49,822 bases of DNA, taken from positions 1-49,822 of the forward strand of contig JAFUWW010000080.1 of NCBI GenBank assembly GCA_017471085.1, written 5' to 3'. Of this stretch, positions 33,560 through 41,677 are shown piece by piece. The notes beneath the pieces are model-generated. The model was given only the letters and a program-made list of their open reading frames with translations, did not search any database and was not told the origin of the DNA. The stretch is from Bacteroidales bacterium (lineage in GTDB: Bacteria > Bacteroidota > Bacteroidia > Bacteroidales > UBA932). The first letter of the stretch is position 1, and each line of letters starts with the position of its first letter. The translations under genes and the position numbers were made by a program.

Positions 33560-33632
33560 ACTTGGTTAGTTAGTAGTGTATTCTTACCTTAAAAGAAGGT
33601 TAATAGTTGGTTAGAAGATGCGTAAGTTTGTT
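33532..33632 (-). ncRNA. Candidate small RNA, about 100 bases
   Basis: This minus-strand segment lies between a complete promoter (33637-33667) and the intrinsic terminator at 33532-33559. It has no reading frame of note. Its predicted RNA contains a short ACCUU/AAGGU hairpin (33590-33604), long C/U/A-rich unpaired stretches with two copies of a CUAAC-type sequence, and the G/C terminator hairpin at the 3' end, a layout common in bacterial small RNAs. It could also arise by read-through or processing of the TonB receptor mRNA, which has no terminator of its own. I know no RNA family that it matches. Confidence 0.35.
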
Positions 33633-33636
33633 GATG

Positions 33637-33667
33637 CAAATTTACATAAAGTTTTTGGACATGCAAA
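33637..33667 (-). promoter_or_regulatory. Promoter pointing into the AT-rich trmD-TonB spacer
   Basis: On the minus strand TTTG (33667-33664), a 19-base spacer and TAAATTTG (33644-33637) match the Bacteroidetes promoter consensus exactly. A plus-strand TAAGTTTG (33623-33630) is also present but has no well-placed -33 box. Confidence 0.5.
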
Positions 33668-33702
33668 TTTTTTTAAATCTTTTTTCTAATTAATAAAAAC
33701 TT

Positions 33703-35937
33703 TTAAAAACTAAGACTTGCTTTTATTGAGAAATTCCGCGGTGCCTGCGGATAAACCCCGATGCCAGTTGTAATCTTCCCCGACTCCTCGTTATACTCTT
33801 CCCAGCGCCAGCCGGAAGCATAGTACAGATGATTGAACAGGTTGTTCACATAGAAGCCGAGCGTGAGAGATTTTCCGCTCCAGTCGAAACGATGGCTGAG
33901 GCTGAGTGAGTTGACGAAATAGGCCGGCACCGCCATCTCCTCCCGCATGGTGTTGTCCAGGAACTGCTTTCCGACATATTTCCCGTCCAGGGAAAGGGCG
34001 GTAGTCTTCAGGGAATGGGACGCCATGCCTTTCCAGGGAGTCACGGTAATCCTGGCCATGCCGATGACGGAAGGAGACAGGAGCATCTGCGTGCGGCCGT
34101 AAGGGATGGCCTTGGTGCGGCCGGAGTAATCGTCAATCTGGACATAGGAAGTATAGTCCCGGATCTGGTTCATGGAAAGCGTGGCATTCCCGTCCAGACA
34201 AAGCCAGCGGAAAAGCTGCCAGGCTGCCGAAAGTTCCACCCCGCGCCGCCAGGAACGCGGCACATTCTCTTTCACGGCATAGCCGGAGGAGGAAAGCCGC
34301 CCGGTCTCCAGCAGCATGTCCCAGTATTCCATCAGGTACAGGTTGGCCGATGCCGACAGCCGGTCCGACTCATACTGCCAACCCACCTCGATGTCAAGCA
34401 TTTTCTCCGGGCGGATGGGAACCGCCTCGCCCTTCACATTTTCCTTGATGTCTCCCCTGCCCGGCTCCCGGTGGCCCAGTGCGGCCGATGCATAGACCTT
34501 GCTACGGCCGAACCGGGCGGTAGCTCCCAACCGGGGATTGAAGAAAGGCCACACAGCGGAATAATCCAGCCGGTCTGCCTCTATCGCGCCATACTCCAGC
34601 CAGTCGTCATCCCGTCCCTTCAAGTTGTACCGGATACCGCGGAACTGGAGATCCGTGTAAAGTGTAAGCCACTCCAGGGGCTGATATTCGGCCCTCAAGA
34701 AAGCGCTCAAGTCGGTTTTTATGCCCGAATTGCTGTACCAGTCCACGCCTCCGTAATTATAATCGGCGGTGAGAGCCTTGGCCCACAGCATCTCCCCCCA
34801 ATGGCCGCCCACATACTGCGAAAGGTTCACGCCGGCGGTGACGTCCAGCAGCCGGGAACGATACCGGAGATTGGAATTGAACACCCAAAGGCCGTTGTCC
34901 ATCCGTTTCCGGTAAATCATGTCGCTCCGCTTGGGAGTTCCTTCCGGAAGCGAAGGAAAACCGAAATTGGCAAACTTCCGGTTCACCTTGTAATACTCGT
35001 CGTAGCCTTCGCCATAGGTGTAATTGAAGGTGGTCGCCCAAGTGAGGCTGCCGCCGAAGGCATGCGTGTAGTTCAACTGCAGATGATGCTGGAGGTAATT
35101 GTCTGTCTGGTTGTCATAATAATAGACATTGCCCAGGTCGTCATAGTATTCTCCCGCCCCGTTGTACCGGCGGTCCTTGTAATACTGTTCCAGGTCGATA
35201 CCGTCCCAGGTGATGCCGCTCCGCTGCTTCCCCATCAGATAAGTAAAGCGGACCGAATTGCTTCGGCCGAGCCAGCCCAGCGCCACAAAAGCCGACTGCG
35301 ACTGGACATAGGCGTTCCGGATATAGCCGTCGGTGCTGCCGCGCGAGAAGGCGGCCGAGCCGTAGAATCCCTTGGAGGAGAGGCCGGTAGACCCGCTGAG
35401 CGACGTCACGAAGGTGTTGTAGGACCCGGCACTGAAATCCATCCTGGCCGACGGCTCCCTCGCCACGAAAGCCGTGTTCATGTTCAGGCTGGCGCCGAAG
35501 GCTCCGGCTCCGTTGGCACTGGTTCCCAGGCCCCGCTGCACCTGCACGTTGGATATCAGGCTGCCCAGGGAAGGAATATTCACCCAGAATACCTCCTGCG
35601 ACTCGGCATCGTTGAGCGTGATGCCGTTCAGGGTCACGTTGATCTGCGACCCCTTGGACCCGCGGATGGTCATGGCCGAATTGCCCAGTCCGGTGCCGCC
35701 TTCATTATACGTGACTACGGAAGGCAGCAGATTCAGGGACATCGGCAAGGAATTCATGGGAGAGGAACTGCGAAGTTCGTCCTTTCCTACAGATGTGAAA
35801 GTTACGGGGGTTTGCTTCCCGGCGCGGGAAACGGATACGACGACACTGTCCAGGCGTTCGTGTCTCTCCTCGGTCTGCGCGGCTGCACAGACACCCAGCA
35901 CGCTCAGTGCTGCGATCAATACAGTTTTTTTCATCAT
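33703..35937 (-). CDS. TonB-dependent outer membrane receptor under a TPP riboswitch, probable thiamin importer
   Basis: The 744-residue receptor has a signal peptide (LSVLGVCAAAQ, about residue 20). A plug domain follows (about 30-150; RLDSVVVSVSRAGKQTPVTF, with NSAMTIRGSKGSQINVTLNG), then a 22-strand-type barrel with a C-terminal Phe. TonB receptors import scarce nutrients using energy from ExbBD. The TPP riboswitch directly before the ATG (35937-36019) points to thiamin or a precursor, as known for Bacteroidetes OMthi receptors. Two ATG codons in tandem (35937, 35934) can start it; longer N-terminal readings run through the riboswitch and are rejected. No inner-membrane thiamin transporter gene (such as pnuT) follows; trmD lies convergent. 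Confidence 0.88.
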   Translation of the reverse strand: MMKKTVLIAALSVLGVCAAAQTEERHERLDSVVVSVSRAGKQTPVTFTSVGKDELRSSSPMNSLPMSLNLLPSVVTYNEGGTGLGNSAMTIRGSKGSQINVTLNGITLNDAESQEVFWVNIPSLGSLISNVQVQRGLGTSANGAGAFGASLNMNTAFVAREPSARMDFSAGSYNTFVTSLSGSTGLSSKGFYGSAAFSRGSTDGYIRNAYVQSQSAFVALGWLGRSNSVRFTYLMGKQRSGITWDGIDLEQYYKDRRYNGAGEYYDDLGNVYYYDNQTDNYLQHHLQLNYTHAFGGSLTWATTFNYTYGEGYDEYYKVNRKFANFGFPSLPEGTPKRSDMIYRKRMDNGLWVFNSNLRYRSRLLDVTAGVNLSQYVGGHWGEMLWAKALTADYNYGGVDWYSNSGIKTDLSAFLRAEYQPLEWLTLYTDLQFRGIRYNLKGRDDDWLEYGAIEADRLDYSAVWPFFNPRLGATARFGRSKVYASAALGHREPGRGDIKENVKGEAVPIRPEKMLDIEVGWQYESDRLSASANLYLMEYWDMLLETGRLSSSGYAVKENVPRSWRRGVELSAAWQLFRWLCLDGNATLSMNQIRDYTSYVQIDDYSGRTKAIPYGRTQMLLSPSVIGMARITVTPWKGMASHSLKTTALSLDGKYVGKQFLDNTMREEMAVPAYFVNSLSLSHRFDWSGKSLTLGFYVNNLFNHLYYASGWRWEEYNEESGKITTGIGVYPQAPRNFSIKASLSF

Positions 35938-36019
35938 TTTTCCCTCCGGCGGTATGAACCGCATCAGGTTCCATGGGTTTTTCTCAACCGGACCCCGGAG
36001 GGCCCGATACCCCAAAAAA
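35937..36019 (-). promoter_or_regulatory. TPP (thiamin pyrophosphate) riboswitch
   Basis: Read on the minus strand the segment has the THI-element blocks in order. GGGGT at 36013-36009 is the 5' part, and GGTTGAGAAAAACCC carries the UGAGA pyrimidine-binding loop. GAACCTGAT, CGGTTCATACCG and AGGGA (to 35941) form the pyrophosphate arm. The outer U-run (36019-36014) can pair with the A-run at 35941-35937, whose last A is the A of the start codon. No terminator hairpin fits between riboswitch and gene, so control is most likely at translation. Confidence 0.93.
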
Positions 36020-36026
36020 TCATATG

Positions 36027-36788
36027 TTATTTCTTCTCCAGCTGCACTTCGTACAGCCGGGGCCAGTTTTTACCGGTCAGGTAAATCTTGCCGGCGGCAT
36101 CCACAGCGATGCCGTTAAGCACGTCTGTTTCGCGGGTTCTAAGGCGGGACGGCAGCAGGCCGTCACAGTCTATGGTGGCCTCCACCTTCCCGTCTGCAGG
36201 ATTAATGATTACGATCAGGTCCGTCAGGTACACATTGGCCCAGACTTTCCCGTCTATCCACTCCAGTTCGTTGAGGTTCCTGAGAGGCCGGCCGTTCAAG
36301 GTCACCTGCTGCCTGCGCAGCAGTTTCAGGTCTGCATCCATGAAATACAGATTGGCGGAGCCGTCACTGGCGATCAGCTGCCTGCCGTCCGTAGTGAGTC
36401 CCCAGCCCTCGCGGTTGTAGGCGACGGTGGACTTATAGGTGAGGGTGGCCGCATCGTAACGGAACACGACCTTGTTGGTCCAGGTGAGGATGTACAGGTC
36501 TTCCCCGAGAATCACCGACCCTTCGCCGAAATACTTCCGGGAAAAAGGCTGGTTGGTGACGGGAGTGCCCGTCTTAAGGTCTACGGTACGGAGGCTGCTG
36601 GAGCCATATTGGCCGGTGGTCTCGTACAAGGTTCCTTCGTGGAAGAAAAGCCCCTGGGTGTAGGCGTTTACGTCGTGCGGGTACTCTTTCACCACTTTTA
36701 CCCGGTATTCCTTCACCTGAGCCCCCGAGCAGGCGCATAGCAGCAGGCCCAGGGACAGCGTGAGAATATGGAACGGACGGCTTTTCAT
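36027..36788 (-). CDS. Glutaminyl-peptide cyclotransferase, lipoprotein
   Basis: The 253-residue protein matches the bacterial/plant-type glutamine cyclotransferase family, a five-bladed beta propeller. It shows YPHDVNAYTQGLFF, LYETTGQYGSSSLR, NREGWGLTTDGRQLIASDGSAN and LNELEWIDGKVWANVY. It cyclises N-terminal glutamine of exported peptides to pyroglutamate. The N-terminus (LGLLLCACSG) looks like a lipoprotein signal. The ATG at 36788 was chosen because a minus-strand -7 box lies at 36810-36817. The riboswitch and TonB receptor gene follow immediately (14 bases from this stop to the conserved riboswitch core). Whether it is cotranscribed with them is open. Confidence 0.88.
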   Translation of the reverse strand: MKSRPFHILTLSLGLLLCACSGAQVKEYRVKVVKEYPHDVNAYTQGLFFHEGTLYETTGQYGSSSLRTVDLKTGTPVTNQPFSRKYFGEGSVILGEDLYILTWTNKVVFRYDAATLTYKSTVAYNREGWGLTTDGRQLIASDGSANLYFMDADLKLLRRQQVTLNGRPLRNLNELEWIDGKVWANVYLTDLIVIINPADGKVEATIDCDGLLPSRLRTRETDVLNGIAVDAAGKIYLTGKNWPRLYEVQLEKK

Positions 36789-36809
36789 TCTGCAGGTCGA
36801 TTCGAAAGG

Positions 36810-36846
36810 CAAAGATAGCAATATTTCGGATTTTTTCCGATATTTG
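36810..36846. promoter_or_regulatory. Divergent -7 boxes for the cyclotransferase and the Y-family polymerase
   Basis: On the minus strand TATCTTTG (36817-36810) is a perfect -7 box 21 bases before the cyclotransferase ATG. On the plus strand GATATTTG (36839-36846; one mismatch) lies 8 bases before the polymerase ATG. No LexA-like operator is recognised. Confidence 0.45.
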
Positions 36847-36854
36847 ACGGGCAA

Positions 36855-38237
36855 ATGAATCAGCGTACTTACATAGCCATCGACCTGAAGTCTTTCTACG
36901 CTTCGGCGGAATGCGTGTCGCGGGGGCTGGATCCCCTGACGACCCATCTGGTAGTGGCCGACGAGAGCCGCTCGGACAAAACCATCTGCCTGGCGGTCTC
37001 CCCTTCCCTGAAGGCCTATGGCATCCCGGGGAGGCCCCGCCTGTTCGAGGTAAAGCAGAAAGTGGCGCAGATCAACGCCGCCCGGAAAGGAGGTCCGCCG
37101 CTGGAATTCCTGACGGCCACGCCCCGGATGGCCCATTACATCGACGTGAGCAGCAGGATCTATGGCATCTACCTCCGCTTCATCGCCCCCGAAGACATCC
37201 ACGTATATTCCATAGACGAGGTGTTCATCGACGCCACGGAGTATCTCAGGCTATACGGCACCACTCCCCACGACCTGGCCATGCGCCTGATCCGGGAAGT
37301 GCTCCGGGAGACAGGCATCACCGCAACGGCGGGCATCGGCCCCAACCTGTATCTGGCGAAAGTCGCCATGGACATCGAGGCCAAGCACAGCGAGCCCGAC
37401 AGGGACGGGGTGCGGATTGCCGCTCTGGACGAGATGAGTTACCGGCAGAAATACTGGATGCACAGGCCTCTGACCGATTTCTGGCGGATCGGCCGGGGCA
37501 TCGCATCCCGCCTGGAGGCCATGCACTTATATACGCTGGGCGATGTAGCCAGGCGCTCCCTCTCCAATGAAGAATCGCTGTACAGGGAATTCGGGGTGAA
37601 TGCAGAACTGCTCATCGACCATGCCTGGGGCTGGGAGCCCTGCACGATGGCGCACATCAAGGCCTACAGGCCCCTGGAAAGCAGCCTCTCCAGCGGACAG
37701 GTGCTCATGAAACCCTATCCCTTCGACCAGGCCGCCGTCATCGTCCGCGAAATGACGGACCTGCTGGTGATGGATCTGGTGGAGAGAAAACTGGTGACCG
37801 ACCAGATGGTGCTCCACATCGGCTACGACAATGCCGCCCCAAAACGGTTTTCCGGGTCGATGGTGGCGGACTGGTACGGCCGTCCTACGCCCAAACCCGC
37901 CCACGGCTCCGTGAACCTGGACTTCCCCACCTCATCCACCACCCTCATTCTCAAGGCCATCACGGACCTGTTCAAACGGATCGTGAATCCACAGCTGATG
38001 GTCCGCCGGGTGTATGTCGTGGCCGTCCACATCATGGCCGAAGACGCTGTGACCGGCCGGCAGCTGTCCCTTTTCGATGAGAATCCGGTAGATCTGGAGC
38101 GGGAGCGCAGGCAGCAGGAGGCCATCCTGGAAATCCGGCGGAAATTCGGGAAGAACGCCATCCTGAAAGGAATGAACTTCGAAGAAGGCGCCACCACCCG
38201 GGAGCGGAACGAACAGATAGGAGGACACAAAGCATGA
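36855..38237 (+). CDS. Y-family DNA polymerase (UmuC/UvrX-like)
   Basis: The 460-residue translesion polymerase has the palm motifs of the family: Asp10 in AIDLKSFYASAE and Asp121-Glu122 in YSIDEVFID, which bind the catalytic metals. A helix-hairpin-helix and little-finger region follow. QLSLF at residues 403-407 is a beta-clamp binding motif. The protein resembles the Firmicutes UvrX/YqjW type more than classical Bacteroidetes DinB, and the small partner gene that overlaps its end strengthens this. It probably bypasses DNA lesions. Overlap with the next gene is ATGA (38234-38237). Horizontal acquisition is an inference from these relationships. Confidence 0.88.
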   Translation: MNQRTYIAIDLKSFYASAECVSRGLDPLTTHLVVADESRSDKTICLAVSPSLKAYGIPGRPRLFEVKQKVAQINAARKGGPPLEFLTATPRMAHYIDVSSRIYGIYLRFIAPEDIHVYSIDEVFIDATEYLRLYGTTPHDLAMRLIREVLRETGITATAGIGPNLYLAKVAMDIEAKHSEPDRDGVRIAALDEMSYRQKYWMHRPLTDFWRIGRGIASRLEAMHLYTLGDVARRSLSNEESLYREFGVNAELLIDHAWGWEPCTMAHIKAYRPLESSLSSGQVLMKPYPFDQAAVIVREMTDLLVMDLVERKLVTDQMVLHIGYDNAAPKRFSGSMVADWYGRPTPKPAHGSVNLDFPTSSTTLILKAITDLFKRIVNPQLMVRRVYVVAVHIMAEDAVTGRQLSLFDENPVDLERERRQQEAILEIRRKFGKNAILKGMNFEEGATTRERNEQIGGHKA

Positions 38238-38425
38238 ACACACCCTACGACGATATCATCGGCCTGCCCCATCCGGTTTCCAAAAGACACCGGCCGATGT
38301 CCCTGGCCGACCGTGCCGCCCAGTTCGCCCCTTTTGCCGCCCTGAAGGGGTTTGAAACCGAAATAGACCGGACCCGGCATGACAGACTGTCCGATTTTGA
38401 GCTTCAGGAGGAAGATATTCCATAA
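38234..38425 (+). CDS. Small YolD-like partner of the Y-family polymerase
   Basis: The 63-residue protein begins MNTPYDDIIGLPHPVSKRH and continues with MSLADRAAQFAPFAALKGFE. These two blocks are typical of short proteins found next to UvrX-type polymerases in Firmicutes (YolD-like group). The last 25 residues are charged. In that context these proteins are thought to assist or regulate the polymerase; no biochemical function is established that I know of. The start overlaps the polymerase stop, so the pair is translated together. Confidence 0.75.
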   Translation: MNTPYDDIIGLPHPVSKRHRPMSLADRAAQFAPFAALKGFETEIDRTRHDRLSDFELQEEDIP

Positions 38426-38433
38426 GAAATCAC

Positions 38434-38441
38434 TATATTTG
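38434..38441 (+). promoter_or_regulatory. Promoter -7 box for pgi
   Basis: TATATTTG matches TAnnTTTG perfectly and ends 41 bases before the pgi ATG; no clear -33 element is seen. It starts 8 bases after the YolD-like gene. Confidence 0.5.
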
Positions 38442-38482
38442 TAGGATTTAAAATCAGCGAAATATTCTAAATATAAACAGAT

Positions 38483-39820
38483 ATGGTCAAAGTAGATGTG
38501 AAAGGTTGCGGCAGTTTTACCGATGCCGCCAAGTACGAAACCTATGTACAGAAGGCGCTGGAAGCCTTCGACGTCCTGGAGTCAGAGAAAGGCGCCGGAA
38601 ACGATTTCCTGGGTTGGAAGCACCTCCCCTCGGAGGCTCCCGAAGCCATGCTTAAAGACATTGAGGCCATCCGCGACAGCTGGGCCGCCAAGGGCGTGGA
38701 CCTGGTGATCGCCATCGGCATCGGCGGAAGTTACCTGGGCGCCAAGTGCGTCATCGAGGCCCTGAGCCACAATTTCGCCCGCGACCTGAGGAGCAAGGAC
38801 GCAGCACAGGTAGTCTTCGCCGGCAACAACCTCTCCGAGGAGTACCTGGCCGAACTGATGGACCTCGCCGCAGAGCGCAACGTGGCCTGCATCGTCATCT
38901 CCAAGTCCGGCACCACTACCGAACCTGCCGTTGCATTCCGCATCGTCAAGCAGTACATTGAAGAGCGCTACGGAAAGGCCGAGGCTTCCTCCCGCATCGT
39001 GGCCATCACCGACGCCAAAAAGGGCGCCCTCAAGACCCTCTCCACCCAGGAAGGTTACAAGAGCTTCGTGGTTCCCGACAACGTGGGCGGCCGTTTCAGC
39101 GTCCTCACTCCGGTGGGTCTGCTGCCCATCGCCGTCGCCGGCTTCGACATCCGCGCCCTGCTGGAAGGCGCCCTGGAGGCCGAGAAGCAGCTGGCCGTGA
39201 AATCGGCCCAGAATCCGGCCGTGGTCTACGCCGCCATGCGCAACCTCCTCTATAAGGAATATGGCAAGAAGGTGGAGATCCTGGTGAACTACAATCCCAA
39301 GCTTACCTTCGTGGCCGAATGGTGGAAACAGCTTTACGGTGAATCCGAAGGAAAGGACGGCGTGGGCATCTTCCCCGCCAGCGTCAACAATACGGCCGAC
39401 CTCCACTCCATGGGCCAGTTCATTCAGGAAGGCGACCGCCTCATGTTCGAGACCGTCCTCCATGTGGAGAAAGCCCAGCGCAGCGTGGTCATCGGCTCCG
39501 ACCAGCAGAATCTGGACCAGCTCAACTACCTCTCCGGCAAGCATGTGGAGCACTGCAACCACATGGCCGAACTGGGCACCAAACTCGCCCACATCGACGG
39601 CGGCGTTCCCCAGATGGAGGTCGCTTTCGAAAAAGTGGACGCCTTCAACCTCGGCAATCTGCTGTATTTCTTCGAATTCGCCTGCGGTGTAAGCGCGTAT
39701 ACCCTTGGCGTGAACCCGTTCAACCAGCCCGGCGTGGAAGCTTACAAGAAGAACATGTTCGCCCTCCTGGAGAAACCCGGTTACGAAGAGGCCACCCGCT
39801 CCATCAAGACCCGCCTGTAA
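38483..39820 (+). CDS. pgi: Glucose-6-phosphate isomerase
   Basis: The 445-residue enzyme interconverts glucose-6-phosphate and fructose-6-phosphate in the cytoplasm. The length fits the short bacterial type (Bacillus/Thermotoga-like). Conserved features are IGIGGSYLGAKCV (phosphate-binding loop), VISKSGTTTEPAVAFR, GGRFSVLTPVGLLP (GGRFS signature), and NNTADLHSMGQFIQEG with a catalytic His. It has its own promoter and is followed after one base by genes for exported proteins of unknown role, which may share its transcript. Confidence 0.96.
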   Translation: MVKVDVKGCGSFTDAAKYETYVQKALEAFDVLESEKGAGNDFLGWKHLPSEAPEAMLKDIEAIRDSWAAKGVDLVIAIGIGGSYLGAKCVIEALSHNFARDLRSKDAAQVVFAGNNLSEEYLAELMDLAAERNVACIVISKSGTTTEPAVAFRIVKQYIEERYGKAEASSRIVAITDAKKGALKTLSTQEGYKSFVVPDNVGGRFSVLTPVGLLPIAVAGFDIRALLEGALEAEKQLAVKSAQNPAVVYAAMRNLLYKEYGKKVEILVNYNPKLTFVAEWWKQLYGESEGKDGVGIFPASVNNTADLHSMGQFIQEGDRLMFETVLHVEKAQRSVVIGSDQQNLDQLNYLSGKHVEHCNHMAELGTKLAHIDGGVPQMEVAFEKVDAFNLGNLLYFFEFACGVSAYTLGVNPFNQPGVEAYKKNMFALLEKPGYEEATRSIKTRL

Positions 39821-39821
39821 G

Positions 39822-40460
39822 ATGCGGCGCCTGTTCACGGCCCTGCTGCTGATGGCGACTGTGCCGGTTTTTGCCGCACAGCCGCCGTCGGGCAGACATA
39901 CGGTCCGTCTGGGATGGGGCGACATGCTGTTCGAGACACTTGCCTTCCATTCCACCTACGCGGGCACCTATGGCGCCCCGGAAGCGCTTCCCGCCTCCTT
40001 CTCCCGCCACGAAACATTCGATTACGGATATACCGGCCACTTTTTCGTCGAATATCTGTACCGCAGTTCCGACGTTGTCAGCGTGGGTATCCAGACCGAC
40101 GTTGAAGGCATCTTCTGGAAAGAAGGGGACTTCGACCGGTATCACCGGCTGCAGGGCTCCGCTCAGCCTGTGCGCAACTGGGACGTCATCGTGATGCCCA
40201 CCATCCGCTTCACCTACCTGGACCGGCCGTGGGTCAGAATCTATTCCGGGATCGGCACAGGCGTCGCCCTGGCTCTTGACAATCTCGGCGGTATCAAGGT
40301 AGCTCCCGCCCTCAACCTGAACTGGATCGGCATGGAAGTCGGGAAAGGCCACTGGGGCGGCACCTTCGAACTGGGGATGCTCAATGCCCTCCCCGACCCC
40401 TATCACATCATCCAAGCGGGCTCCCGCCTGTTTTCCGCCAGTGTTTACTATAAATGGTAA
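39822..40460 (+). CDS. Small outer membrane beta-barrel protein, function unknown
   Basis: The 212-residue product has a signal peptide (cleavage near PVFAAQ, about residue 19). It continues with alternating hydrophobic/polar strands, for example TVRLGWGDMLFETLAF, HFFVEYLYR, WVRIYSGIGTGVALA and SASVYYKW, and ends in an aromatic Trp, all consistent with an eight-stranded-type outer membrane barrel. I do not recognise a named family. It starts one base after the pgi stop and ends 5 bases before the hydrolase gene, so all may be in one transcript. Confidence 0.65.
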   Translation: MRRLFTALLLMATVPVFAAQPPSGRHTVRLGWGDMLFETLAFHSTYAGTYGAPEALPASFSRHETFDYGYTGHFFVEYLYRSSDVVSVGIQTDVEGIFWKEGDFDRYHRLQGSAQPVRNWDVIVMPTIRFTYLDRPWVRIYSGIGTGVALALDNLGGIKVAPALNLNWIGMEVGKGHWGGTFELGMLNALPDPYHIIQAGSRLFSASVYYKW

Positions 40461-40465
40461 GGCCG

Positions 40466-41677
40466 ATGAAAAAGTTCTTCTGTTTCTCTCTTGCAGCGAT
40501 GCTGCTGGCCGCCTGCCAGCACCCGGATGTGAAAGTGACGGATTTTAATACGTTCCACGTCACCTCGGTCAAGAGCAGCGAGGTCATCGTGGGCAACAGC
40601 CTGAATCCCGAGGTGCATCTGATGGACATCGGAGACGATGCAGACACCAAGGTGGCCGAGATCGCCGCCGTAGACCTGGTGAAGGAAATCCTGGGGATGG
40701 TGAACAGCAACAAGCTCATCCACATTGCCGGCACCTACGAGGGGCACGACATCGACGACTCCCCCATCACCCTGTCGGGCAAGCTGCTGGTTCCCTCCAG
40801 CGGGATAATCAAGAATATGCTCATCGTGAGCCACTTCACCATCGGCGCCAACTATGAGTGCCCGTCCGAGTGCTTTCCCCTGGAAGGTATCCTGGCCAGC
40901 CGCGGATACGCCGTCGTCATCGCCGACTATATCGGCTACGGTGTCACCCGGGACCGCATCCATCCTTATATGCACGTAGAGAGCACGGCCCGCAGCGTGG
41001 TGGACATGGCTCTGGCCGTGAAACCCTATCTGGAGCACATCGGCCGCAAGCCGGAAAGCGATGAAGTGATCCTGCTGGGCTATTCGCAGGGCGGTTCCAC
41101 CACCCTGGCCGTGATGAACATACTCCAAAGCGAATACAACAGGGAACTGCCCATCAAGAAGGTTTATGCCGGAGGCGGCCCCTACGACCTGGCCGCCACC
41201 TTCGACATCTCCATGCTGGAAGACCTCACGGGCATCCCCTGCGCCATTCCCATGATCGTCCAGGGAATCAACGAAGGCGAGGACCTGGGGCTTAAACTGG
41301 AAGATTTCTTCAAGCCCGTACTGCTGGAACATTATCAGGAATGGATCAACTCCAAGGAATACACGGTTAAAAGCATCAACCTCCTGATGAACGCCAAGAA
41401 AGTGAGCGACCTGATGACCGACGTGGGCCGGGACAAGAAAAACCCGCAGACAGCCCGCCTGTACCGGGCCATGATGCAGAATTCCGTGCTCAATTTCATT
41501 CCCTACGCCCCGATGTACATCTTCCACAGCATGCAGGACGCAACCGTTCCCTTTGTGAACGGAACCAAGGCGGAACAGTATTTCAAGGGGAAGAATGTCA
41601 CCTATGACTTCGGGAACTACGGCTCTCACAGCTCCGGCGCCATCAAGTTTATCATCAATGCTTTTAAAGATCTCTAA
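40466..41677 (+). CDS. Alpha/beta-hydrolase lipoprotein, secretory lipase/peptidase-like
   Basis: The 403-residue protein has a lipoprotein signal (LAAMLLAAC, Cys at about residue 17) and an alpha/beta-hydrolase domain. The nucleophile is Ser207 in GYSQGGS; Asp358 (MQDATVP) and His388 (YGSHSSG) complete the triad in the usual order. GYAVVIADYIGYG before the nucleophile is typical of secreted lipase/esterase and prolyl-peptidase-like hydrolases. The segment of about 100 residues before the fold is unusual and lacks a recognised domain. The ATG at 40466 is preferred; one at 40454 would overlap the preceding gene. The substrate is unknown; ester or peptide hydrolysis at the cell surface or periplasm is likely. 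Confidence 0.8.
   Translation: MKKFFCFSLAAMLLAACQHPDVKVTDFNTFHVTSVKSSEVIVGNSLNPEVHLMDIGDDADTKVAEIAAVDLVKEILGMVNSNKLIHIAGTYEGHDIDDSPITLSGKLLVPSSGIIKNMLIVSHFTIGANYECPSECFPLEGILASRGYAVVIADYIGYGVTRDRIHPYMHVESTARSVVDMALAVKPYLEHIGRKPESDEVILLGYSQGGSTTLAVMNILQSEYNRELPIKKVYAGGGPYDLAATFDISMLEDLTGIPCAIPMIVQGINEGEDLGLKLEDFFKPVLLEHYQEWINSKEYTVKSINLLMNAKKVSDLMTDVGRDKKNPQTARLYRAMMQNSVLNFIPYAPMYIFHSMQDATVPFVNGTKAEQYFKGKNVTYDFGNYGSHSSGAIKFIINAFKDL

Noticed and set aside
35938..36015. N-terminal extension of the TonB receptor to 36015
   Set aside because: The extra codons are the TPP riboswitch; the signal peptide starts at the ATG at 35937.
34015..36084. Plus-strand open frame of 689 codons opposite the TonB receptor
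   Set aside because: It runs through the riboswitch and antisense to a clear TonB receptor; no domain.
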